Shown one piece after another: positions 43,795-53,190 of a DNA stretch of 64,000 nt. The translations under genes were made by a program, and so were the position numbers. Origin of the DNA: Dactylonectria macrodidyma (lineage: Eukaryota; Ascomycota; Sordariomycetes; Hypocreales; Nectriaceae); NCBI GenBank assembly GCA_020744425.1, contig JAGMUV010000027.1:1-64000 (forward strand), given 5' to 3'. The first letter of the stretch is position 1; each line of letters starts with the position of its first letter. The notes beneath the pieces are model-generated. The model ran no database searches, had not been told where the DNA came from, and saw only the letters and a program-made list of their open reading frames with translations.

Positions 43795-45308
43795 ACCGGT
43801 AGCGCTCGAGTTCCGCTGCCTGTCACCGTTGCTCTCGCTCTCCTACTTTTCACCCATTGCTTGAACTCACTATCCTCGTGTGTTTTCCGTAGCACGCATG
43901 ACGACGCCGTAGTCTCCACAATTGCCTTTTGTTGATCATCCGTTGCTCTTAGCCGGCTGCAGCCATACCAGCGGTCAAGATAGTCAGACAGACCCATCTT
44001 AGCGTCTCTCACCCATACGAGCTGCTCCTCTGTAGCCCAGTTCGCCTCGAGATAACTCATGCCGAGAGCCGGGTGCAGAATGATGGATGCGGCGAACAAC
44101 GGGAACTCCCCTAGCTTAGTGTAGTGCTCATCGAGCTTCCGCCAGGCAGTCGTGATTGAGAGCCTTCGACAGTGTCGATGATCTTTTCCAATGTCTTCGA
44201 TTTTCGATAGTCCGGACGGCTTGCCCCGTCTCGCGTATTCTCCTCGGACGTGGTCTGGCGAGGGCCTCTCCTGTGGCTTTCGGGGCGGCGTGTCCATCTC
44301 ACAGTCTTTGATTCGAGCAGGAAGTTGGCGGGTTCGGTCTGGTCGCCCTCGAGGCTGCTTCACCTGCGGGCTGGCATTCTCCTCCGCCGTCTCTTCTGGG
44401 ACAGCATTATAGAACAGCTTCCAATCCTCCAAATGTTCCAGCAAGTATTCTATGCCTGTCATCACCTCCCAAAGACGTCCATGATCTCCTTCACTGCCCC
44501 ACCCTTGGGTCCTCACGGTCTGCAGATAGAATGGCTCAAAAACATGCTTGACTTCCACCAAAAGCCTCCAGTCATCAGCCTTCAAGACATCGGCTTGGGG
44601 GAGGCATCCCTCGACGTCCGGATGTATCAAGAAGGCCCTGATATCTCCCTGCTTCATAAGTGCTCGAGAGATCATGAGGTAGGTGGAATTCCATCTCGTG
44701 TCATTATTCATGACAACCTCTAGCTCCGCCGTAGACTCCCCTGCCGAGAGAAAACCTTGTGCTTCATCGTTCTCACGTGCGTTCCTCTTGAAGAGCTCGC
44801 ATCTCTGAGGGGACGATCTGATAAACTTGACAACGTTATGAAGCTTTCCCACCAGCCCTTTCTTTCTCCAGTGCCGTAAGTCTTCCTCGTGGCGGCCGAG
44901 AAGGTTGAAAACCTGCGACTCGGCCTCGAAAGCCTCAAAATCTTCCCCGTAAAGGAACGCACGAGCTACCAAGTTCAAGATATGTCCATAGCAGCGCATG
45001 CGTCTGGCACCTACATCCTCCGATGTCATCTCTGTGTCGAGACTTCCATAGAAATGTTGGAGACAGTTATCGTTAGAGGACGCGTTGTCCGAGATGACTG
45101 TTCCAACTCGATCCTCTATTTTCCACTCTTGGACGATTTGCGAAAGCGTTACGGCGAGGTTGTCTCCGCTATGACACCCGAGTTGCGGTCGAAGTGCAAG
45201 TAAGCGTGGTCGCTTGACACGATCGGAGTCGTCGGTCGATGGGTCAGTATCGGCGCCTTGGCTGCTTTCGAAGATCCGGTGTGACCTGCACTTGTCAATG
45301 ATGCTCAA
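43795..45308 (-). pseudogene. hAT transposase, middle portion only
   Basis: An open minus-strand frame shows hAT blocks: TVISDNASSNDNCL, RMRCYGHILNLVARAFLYG, KGLVGKLHNVVKFI, NNDTRWNSTYLMI, FAASIILHPALGMSYLEANW. The N-terminal BED finger and the C-terminal dimerisation domain are both absent. The open frame runs on to 43635, but below about 43795 it is only the antisense of the zinc-cluster gene. The fragment lies between that gene and a copia remnant. Confidence 0.8.
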
Positions 45309-45394
45309 GCTGACGATGCTTCACGTGTGACGTACTTGCGGAGGTGGTCAGCTGCCGAACTGGTAGCGGCAGCGGCGAAGAACTCGGGGGATAC

Positions 45395-45723
45395 ATCTTC
45401 AACGTTGGCAGCGGCGCGATAAGCTGGGCTGCAAAGCGACAACAATCAGTGGCGCTGTCTACCTGCGAGGCTGAATACATGGGGCAGACACAGGCAACCA
45501 AGGAAGCCATCTGGTTGCGAACTTTATTACAAGAACTCCTGAGCGGCCTAAGCGCCACAGACCATATCGCAGCAACAATTATCTACGGGGACAACCAAGG
45601 GGCAATAGCAATGGCCAAGAACCCCCAATACCACTCCCGCACAAAAGCACATTGCGATTCAGGAGCACTTTGTGCGAGAAAAGACGGCCAGCGGCGAGGT
45701 TGAGATGAAATATATCCCGACCG
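45395..45723 (+). pseudogene. Copia RNase H remnant, 5' part
   Basis: Reads GGYIFNVGSGAISWAAKRQQ, STCEAEYMG and GDNQGAIAMAKNPQYHSRTK, the end of copia RNase H. A single extra G near 45650 shifts the frame. The sequence is cut by the hAT insertion at 45724 and continues at 48354-48460 (DGLTKALPKDRFQLFRN). Confidence 0.85.
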
Positions 45724-48345
45724 CAGACATCCCAGTAATAAATATATTTTTAAGGGTTAATGCATAATTATTGTTAAGCTTAGCCATATGGATAAGAATA
45801 TCCCCTTGGGCCATAAAAATATATTATCAATAATTCTTAATACGCCCCGCTATTTGGGGGTCCACTAGGTAGCCCAGTCAACCCAGCTTTGCCTGCTGTA
45901 GCACCCAATTTTCACCCGATCAGCAACACGTCCCATGAGCACAACGACAACCATGAGCGTTAAGATGTCTCCGTCTGAAGCCACGTCCGACTCTTCCTCC
46001 CTCTTGCCTTCTGACAGCATATCGCAAGCCGCCAGCTCATTGTCAGAACCCGATTGCCAGCATATGGTTAAGAGAAGGAAGCTGCGAGCTGTTTCAACAT
46101 GGGATCACTTTCGAGAAGCCGAGGGCGATGAGCCACACGCAAAAGGCGGGAAGATACTGCACTACTGCAGACGTTGTCGCAACCCTCCTTGGTCAACCCA
46201 CATATTCGGCAACGCCCGCTATCATCTCGAGAACGCTCATAATGTAGTGGTTCGAGAGGATTCAAGATCGCAAAGTAAACGTCAGCTGGCCATCGAAAAC
46301 GCCTTTGCAAGAACAGCGGCCAAGCAGTTACAGCAAGCCGGAGAGAAGGAGACAAACACGCTGCGCGGTGTAATCAACGTTGATGCCTTTCGGGAGGCTC
46401 AGATGCTGCTAGCGGTACATAGGCACCTCCCTCTAAACTTTGTAACGTGGCCAGAGTATCAAGCGCTTCTGTCTGCAATAAACCCAGCGGTCGAAGAGTT
46501 CCTGACGGATTCTGGAGGCACGGTTGCGGCGGACTTGGATAACGCACACGCAGCGCATCAGCAGTCGGTCAAGAGGTGGTTGGAAACTGCTCGGAGCCTC
46601 ATACATATTTCCATGGATGTATGGTCTTCTCCCCAGCGCAAGTCATTCATCGCTGTCCACGCGCAGTGGGTTGACGAGGCCTACGTGCCTCGCAAGGCGC
46701 TGTTGGGGCTTCCGAACCTCCGCCGCTCTCACGCCGGCGCTGCTATGGTACCTCATTTAATGAACATCATCCGGAAATTCACTTTAGCCCACAACATCGG
46801 CTATTTCACTGGCGACAATGACACAAAGAACGACACCTGCCTCCGCCAACTCGCCCAAGAGTTATCGCGGGAGTACGGCGTTGCATTTGATCCGGTAACC
46901 TCACGGACGCGATGCGCTGGCCACATCATCAACCTGTCCCTGCAAGCCTTTCTTTTTGCAACCAGTGAAGGTGCCCTGGAGGCCGCGATTGAGGAGGTGC
47001 AGGACGAGGCAAATGATGCAACTATTGCGGACGTGTTGCAGGGCTGCATTCAGTCGAATGGTACGTACCAAAAGTCTCACAGCAAACCCAAGCGGCGGAC
47101 TGACGCAGCCGGTTGGCGGAGCGTCGGGCCCCTAGGCAAGCTTCATAACATTGCCGTGTTCATCCGCAATTCCACGATCCACAACGATGCGTGGGACGAC
47201 ATTGCGGGAAAGGCACTGGGAATTGACAATATCACGCGGTGGAACTCGTGGTTCAAGCTGCTTGACGCAGCCATTCGCCAAGAAGGCGCAATGTCCATCT
47301 TCCTCAACCAGTACCACAAGGAACTGGAGGACGACATCCTCACCCATGACGACTGGCAAATACTCAAAATGACCCATGAGTTCTTACAACCGTTTTACCA
47401 GGCGACTTTGGAAAAGCAAATGGAGTGGGCATCAATAGACCAGGTGCTGGAGAACATGGATATTCTGTTCAAGCAATTTGAGGATGCCAAGGTGCGTATG
47501 AGGCGATAATGCTGTCGACGCTGTCCAAGAGCAAATCCATACTAATGTTAGAGCAGCTCAAGTATATTGACAACAGACACATAGTCAACTCCATCCACAT
47601 GGGTTGGTGGGTCCTCTCGAAGTATTACCGGGAAAGTGACAAGAATCCAATATACGTCACGGCATTGTTGCTCCATCCAGAGAAGCGGCGGAGGTACATT
47701 GACCGCCACTGGGCAGAGGAGTGGCGAGAGGGACCTGTAGCTGCTGCACGGCAACTGTGGGCAAAGTACAAGGACCGGCCGCTTGCGCCGATATCTGCGA
47801 CGCAGCCGGATGATGAGCGACGAGAGATATCGCCGTACGAGCGAATCAAGCAATCAATGAGTGTATTGGATGAGCCCGGCGACGAGGATGAATTCGAAAA
47901 ATTCATCAAGTCTCCTCCGAGACATATGATGGCGAAGACTCCGCTCGAATGGTGGTGCCGGGAAGAACAGAGGATGGAGTATCCACGCTTGCACCAGATG
48001 GCTATTGACATAGTAAGTGTTCCGGCGATGTCGGACGATCCGGAAAGGGTGTTTTCTTGCGCAAGGCGTACAATTTCCTGGGATAGAGCAAGGTTGTCGG
48101 CTGATACCATTGAAAAGCTGCAATGTTTGAGTAGCTGGGTGAAGAATGACTTAATTAGGAAAGTCTACGTGTCAGTCGGCGATGAGATTATGGATGTTTC
48201 TGGTGATGACGATGAGTTGCACCACCTTTCGGTCTTATATTCATAATTATGCTTAAGCTTAACAATGCATAATAATATTGGGGTATGGTTAAGAATAGAT
48301 AAGAATAGACCAAAATTATGTATTTATTTATTACTGGGATGTCTG
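45724..48345 (+). mobile_element. Autonomous-looking hAT transposon, 8-bp TSD
   Basis: 2622 bp. Ends CAGACATCCCAGTAATAAAT and complement; the target duplication is CCCGACCG (45716-45723 / 48346-48353). It is inserted in a copia RNase H remnant. The ends match those of the deleted element at 25450-26250. Confidence 0.95.
45935..48246 (+). CDS. hAT transposase, full length
   Basis: Exons 45935-47491 and 47557-48246 around a 65-bp GT-AG intron (phase 0); 748 aa with no internal stop. The N-terminus has a BED-type finger (STWDHFRE, YCRRCRNPPW, ARYHLENAH). The catalytic RNase H-like region contains ISMDVWSSPQRKSF, YFTGDNDTKNDTC, RCAGHIINLSLQAFLF, LGKLHNIAVFI and NITRWNSWFKLL, then FLQPFYQATLE. 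The C-terminus has YVTALLLHPEKRRRYIDRHW, PLEWWCREE and the dimerisation domain MAIDIVSVPAMSDDPERVFS. It should cut and rejoin its own CAGACATCCC ends. Domain order and length are normal for fungal hAT proteins. ATG 45935 is chosen as the first in frame; a second (at 45953) is close. Confidence 0.93.
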
Positions 48346-48353
48346 CCCGACCG

Positions 48354-48460
48354 ACAAACAAGTGGCTGATGGACTCACAAAAGCACTTCCCAAGGATCGC
48401 TTTCAGTTATTCCGGAATGCTCTGGGAGTTGTCGGACCGGACGAGTGAAGCTATTCGGGC
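48354..48460 (+). pseudogene. Copia RNase H remnant, 3' part
   Basis: Continues the remnant at 45395-45723 after the hAT target duplication: KQVADGLTKALPKDRFQLFR is a standard copia C-terminus. Confidence 0.8.
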
Positions 48461-49340
48461 CAGAAAAGGGGATCCACGCTACGAAGCTGTGCGATTCCTG
48501 GAACACACTCAACACATGTTACCCGTAGCTCACTACGCGAGGATCCAGTGGGAGTCTACTGCCCGATTGTCACATACAATGGGAGCTCGTCCAACTCACT
48601 CCAACTACCGCTAGAAGGTCAATAAGTGACCCGGCCGCACCGGTTGCAATTCCAGACCGGATTAGAAATCTCAACAATCTGGCAAAAGAGGAACTCGAAG
48701 GCTCGGGGGCTGTATCCAGTGGACCGAGACCGGGAAGTAAAACGCTGCTTGGGTTGCAAGTCCCGAACTGGACCATGGAACCTTGGTACTGCGAAGCAGC
48801 CGCAGTCACTGCCAACAAGCACCAAGGACTCGAGGCTGCTAACCCGGCCGGGAGCGCTGCTAACACGGCGTAATGGATCCGGCAAAAGACGAACTCAAAG
48901 GCTCGGGGGCTGTATCGAGTGGACCGAAACCGGGAAGTATGAGAAGCGCATACAGCGCTCATTGAGGACGACACAGAGATGGGCTGCAGTGGGAGCCTTG
49001 TCATATCTAAGACAATATTCCTCACGCGCCTAGGACTGTGTCGAGCCTTGACGGGTCCAGCAGTACTCTTTCCTCTTTCACCCACGAAGGTGTTTTTAAG
49101 GTTTTAATGAGATTGCTGAGATCTTAGATAGTCTAAGTACCCACCGTCTTGCTCGAGTGGGAGTGTTGGAGATCACAAGTGTGAGGCGACCAAGTCGGTG
49201 GCAAGGTGTGGAAGAAGGTGGAACATTCTACAAGAGACCGTGCCTGTACATAAACAATGGTTCCCCTACTGCACATCTAGGATGAATTAAGGCACATGAA
49301 TCTTCTCATTTCAACACGTCCACATGGCTCTGCCGGCTGT
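48461..49340 (+). other. Copia 3' region and presumed LTR start
   Basis: No gene seen. A segment of about 65 bp containing GGCTCGGGGGCTGTATC is present twice, at about 48681 and 48893, about 213 bp apart. GAGTGGGAG then TGTTGGAGATCACAAG at about 49167 looks like a polypurine tract and the start of a copia LTR. The second LTR and the rest of the element are gone. Confidence 0.5.
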
Positions 49341-49344
49341 ACTT

Positions 49345-50367
49345 CTATTTTCTGAACCTACCAGGGTGATCTATCAGGGCAGAGGCAGTTCCCAGTATGG
49401 TTTCTTTCTCCTCCGCGGAGAGACAAATGCCAAAGATATCCTCCAGAGCCCGTGTCCGTTCCTCCTCGGTTTTCAAGATGACCTCCCACTGCTTGACGCC
49501 CCGCTTGCGCCACTTCAACACCGCACCATCTAGAATGAAGACTCCGTCAATCACATCGCCTTCGACGCATCCAACACCGTTTTCCTTGTGCTGCCTTTGA
49601 GCACCGTTCTCCATTGCGAATTTGGCCTGGAACTCATTTTCCCCAGTGAGTTTAACGCATAGTACTTTCTGGGTGAAGAAGCTCGTCCGACTGGTCGAGG
49701 GTCCCAGATTTAGCACCGCCAAGTCCTCGGGCAATAGCTCCAGGTCGAGAAAGCAATACTGGATGGACCAGTCCGCCCGATCGCTACGTCGGTACTCATA
49801 TATCCAGTATTTCGTGTGCGGCGGGGATTCCTTGGAGATGGTGTCGACTCGAATTCGTGCTTGCAAGGGGTGGGCCAATGGCTGGACTTCATCGGTCCCT
49901 AAACGCAGCGGGACTGTAGCCACGTTCCCTCCGAACCCGACGTCGACCGCATAACGGTCAACCCCGATGACGACGATGCTCAGACAGTGAGTCAGTGCAT
50001 TATATCGTTGGTTCGAATGGTCGAAGACTCTCGACGGGACCAGATACGCATCGTATCCCAGAGACACAAGCAGAGCGTTGAACAGGGAGTTCGTCTCCAT
50101 GCAGTATCCCCCGCGTCCAGTCGATTGGATAACCTTCTCGAATATCTTCGACAAGTGGACGTCGATGAAGCGATGGCGAGAGTAGTGCAGTGTGAGGTTT
50201 TCGAACGGTATTGTACGGAGGTGTTGCGTGTGCAGTCGCGAAAGGAAATCGACTTGTTGGTCCGCCGTCAGGCCAGAGATGGAATAACGGCGCAGGTGAG
50301 ACGGGAGCTTGAGGCGGTCGAAATAAGCCGTGAGCTGGTCATGGTCAAGCTTCTGCCTTGATGCCAT
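49345..50367 (-). CDS. Arylamine N-acetyltransferase (NAT family)
   Basis: A single exon coding 340 aa from ATG at 50367; the frame is open further upstream, but homologues start near this Met. The Cys-His-Asp triad is clear: RGGYC (Cys89), ALTHCLS (His127) and AVDVGFGG (Asp142). The family moves an acyl group from acyl-CoA to the amine of aromatic substrates through the active Cys. In Fusarium, NAT homologues are known to N-malonylate 2-aminophenol during detoxification of plant benzoxazolinones; whether this copy does so is inference. The gene is intact but stands alone between a copia remnant and hAT debris, without visible pathway partners. Confidence 0.9.
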   Translation of the reverse strand: MASRQKLDHDQLTAYFDRLKLPSHLRRYSISGLTADQQVDFLSRLHTQHLRTIPFENLTLHYSRHRFIDVHLSKIFEKVIQSTGRGGYCMETNSLFNALLVSLGYDAYLVPSRVFDHSNQRYNALTHCLSIVVIGVDRYAVDVGFGGNVATVPLRLGTDEVQPLAHPLQARIRVDTISKESPPHTKYWIYEYRRSDRADWSIQYCFLDLELLPEDLAVLNLGPSTSRTSFFTQKVLCVKLTGENEFQAKFAMENGAQRQHKENGVGCVEGDVIDGVFILDGAVLKWRKRGVKQWEVILKTEEERTRALEDIFGICLSAEEKETILGTASALIDHPGRFRK

Positions 50368-50836
50368 TGTGCCGACGTATGCTAGGATGTCTCGCTGGAT
50401 TTGGGTAAGAGGTCCAAAGGAACACCCGAAGGCGAATCGAAGGGCCGAAGTTGTTAGTTGTCCAATCAACGTGTGAAATATGAGCAGGATACGGGAGGAA
50501 ACCACGGCAATAATTTACAAATTCAGGGAAAGGAGGCGTGTTACTATAGCCTCGAGGAAACCTACTCCTGCGGGGTGGAGGCCGGCTACGTCGGGTGCGG
50601 TCCGGCGGCGGTTAAGGGCCGAGGGCTGCGGAGCGGGTAAGGGGCGCGCATCATTCCCCCATCTCGAAACTCCATTACCCGCCGGTAGATCCCTTAGAAG
50701 ACCAACGGGTCAAAGCGCGGCCGCAAAAGCCCGATCAGGCTAAGCCCGTAACCACGAACTTCAAAAGAGTAAACTAAGCGAGCCCAACTGCCTAGCCAGC
50801 TGCTGCTGATTGTCGGACACTCGATGCCGTATGTAC
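50368..50836. other. Gene-free stretch upstream of the NAT gene
   Basis: Presumed NAT promoter near 50370-50500, then GC-rich sequence without recognisable features. Confidence 0.4.
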
Positions 50837-52056
50837 CAGGGTTGGAAATCGATCGTACAGATCGATTCCCAGCCCTGATCGATCGATTTTTATCGATCGT
50901 CGCCTTCAATCGATCGATATCGATCGAGCGCAGATTGGAAATCGATCATATCGATCGATTCCGAGCCATGATCGATCGATTTATATCGATCATCACCTTC
51001 AATCGATCGATATCGATCGATCACTAATTAAATCGAATCGATCGATATCGATTGACTATCAAATCGATCAATGCTAGTCTTCGTTGTCCCTATCTACGGT
51101 GATGCTGCCCACCAATTGAAGAACTTGCCTCCAATTATCCCTTTCAAGGAGCCTATGAGGAAGAGTCGGCTGATAAATACCGGCATTGCTCCAGGAACGA
51201 AGGCAATGAGCCATGGCCACAATATGCCGTCACAGGCCGGCCCTGGCTGGTGTTACCATTCTCCTGCAACTGGTGAAGTGTCTCTCCGTTTCTGCAGCAG
51301 ACGATGCGATAGTAAGAAAGCCAACAGCCGTATAAGACAATGGAGGAAAACGCACGACGCCAACGTCCCTCCACCAAGCAGTTGGGTTCGCTCTCTATGC
51401 GATATTGTCTACTGGCGGCTCTGATAGATACTGATCAAGCTCATCCTGTTCCTGAAAAACGGTTGACTGCCGTTGTTGTTCACTTTCTCGCCCTTGGGGC
51501 CGATCAAGGTTGAAACTGTAACAGTTACTCAGACAGCCATAGACGGACATCTAGACGTGCGATATTGAGATGGGACAGCCTCAGAAAAGAGCATCGCAGC
51601 AACAGCCAGCCAACACATTGCGCCCGTCGCGTGCGCATTGACACGGCGCGCATTGACGCGACCCGCGTCGGAACACCGCTGTAATGCAGTCAGGCAACAT
51701 TACAGTGCGGGGCAAAATAAACCTGTGCTGCACCATGTACCACTGCTAATATTTTAGCAGGGAAGGTACTTTAGCATGACGAATATTTTGGCACCCAACT
51801 GTACCCTGGACAGCCTACCCGGGACCCTCACGATCGACGATCAAATCGATCGATTGGAGGGTTGGTCGATACGATATCGATCGAGTAGGATTTCTAATCG
51901 ATCGATTGGGGACTTGATCGATACGATATCGATCGATTAGAGATCCTACTCGATCGATATGATATCGATTGACAGGTTGGATCGATCGATCGACATCGAA
52001 ATCGAATCGATTAATCGAATCGATCAAATCGATTGGTCGATCGATTTCCAACCCTG
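50837..52056. mobile_element. Non-autonomous hAT-like element with dense ATCGATCGAT ends
   Basis: Ends CAGGGTTGGAAATCGATCG (50837) and complement (to 52056). About 230 bp inside each end is almost solid ATCGAT/GATCGATC in both orientations. The 0.75-kb core has no recognisable transposase. The flanking 8-mers differ (GTATGTAC and GTCCGATT). The right flank begins in mid-gene of a hAT of the 20355 family, while the left flank is unrelated, so a recombination event is likely. Confidence 0.75.
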
Positions 52057-52853
52057 GTCCGATTACGCTCGTCTCGAGGTTAGAACCAGCAGCAGCAGAG
52101 GCGACGACGAGCCACCAGCAAAAAGACCTCGGTTTTTCAATCCCTTCGAGAAGAACAGTCGTCTGCCAAGCTCAATACCAGCCTACGCAGCAGCTATTGT
52201 TGGTGACGAGTACCAAGCGTGGCAGACGGATCGTGACGCCAGCGACGGCAACGTTCGTGATCCAATTGGTTACTGGATCACTAAGCAAGGCAGATATCCT
52301 CGGTTATCCAGGATGGCCTTGGACTTCCTGGCGATCCAGCCGATGTCAGCCGAGTGTGAGAGGTTATTTTCAGCTGCTGGCAAGATGGTCTCGGGGTTGC
52401 GTACGAACCTAGATGCTGAGATTATCGCCATTTGTCAGGTCTTACGCTCTTGGTACCGTGCTGGCCTTATCAATGACCTGGATCCATTGCTTAAGTCACA
52501 CCTCGAAAGTAAGCTGGATGCCGGCTGTGGGACTCTAAGCGACGACGAGCTGGCTCTTGCTGAGTCAAAATGGCTATTCGAGGGCGAGGACAGCGCCAGC
52601 GAGGTTGACGATTCATCACAGCAGCAAGAGGCTGAAGAGTTAGTGTCAACCTCTGAAAGTGAGGCTGAATAGGCGTCGACGAGGTTGTGAATAGCCTCAA
52701 AAGTCCACTTACAAAAATCCACTTATAAATCCACGTGTACATCCATTCCACTCCGGTCGAAAGTGTGCTACATCCACTTTGTAATTGCCTAAAAATGGTC
52801 CATCCACTCTACTTGGTCCAAAAGTGGAGTGGATGTAGTGGTTTCGAGCCTTG
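52057..52853 (+). mobile_element. hAT fragment of the 20355/22265 family (3' end)
   Basis: Starts in the coding region and runs through the complete ATCCACTT-rich right end to TTTCGAGCCTTG at 52853. The left part has been lost at the junction with the 50837 element. Confidence 0.85.
52060..52672 (+). pseudogene. hAT transposase C-terminal part (52057 fragment)
   Basis: 204 codons in frame from the junction: DYARLEVRTSSSRGDDE, KRPRFFNPFEKNSRLP, YPRLSRMALDFLAIQPMSAE and the acidic tail ending STSESEAE. Almost the same as the C-terminus in 22446-23327 but without stops. Everything before the last third is missing. Confidence 0.85.
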
Positions 52854-52854
52854 G

Positions 52855-53190
52855 TTTCAGGGGCGAGCGCAACGATGGCCAAATCAACCACTACAACCGC
52901 TTGCTCACCGTTGCGTGGCTAGCCAATACAGATGTCTCGCCCTGCACGAGCCTACAGCAGGTGATCGATTACGCAGCCAAATACTGCTCCAAGTCTGAAA
53001 AGAAGAGCGAGCCTTTTGCTCAGATTGGGAAGGCCCTGGCGCCCCGGGTCAAGGACCACAACCCCTGATTTCCTTTACGTCAAAGCTCCTAAATCAGCTA
53101 GTTGCTGAGCGAGACTACTCGAAGCAGGAGGTTAGCCACTTGCTCCTCGGCCTGCCCTTACAAGAGGGCTCACGAACCTGCCTATACGTT
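52855..53190 (+). pseudogene. Helitron Rep fragment (second lineage)
   Basis: Reads GERNDGQINHYNRLLTVAWL then the double-tyrosine motif YAAKYCSKSEKK, then, after a +1 shift near 53065, FTSKLLNQLVAERDYSKQE and SHLLLGLPLQEGS. This is the Y2 part of a Helitron Rep region with the later linker. The motif differs from YYLTNYATK in the 6058 Helitron, so it comes from another lineage. It is cut off at 53191 by the next hAT. Confidence 0.8.

Noticed and set aside
50824..51027. Open frame reading DRFISIITFNRSIS
   Set aside because: It is only the ATCGATCGAT repeat translated.
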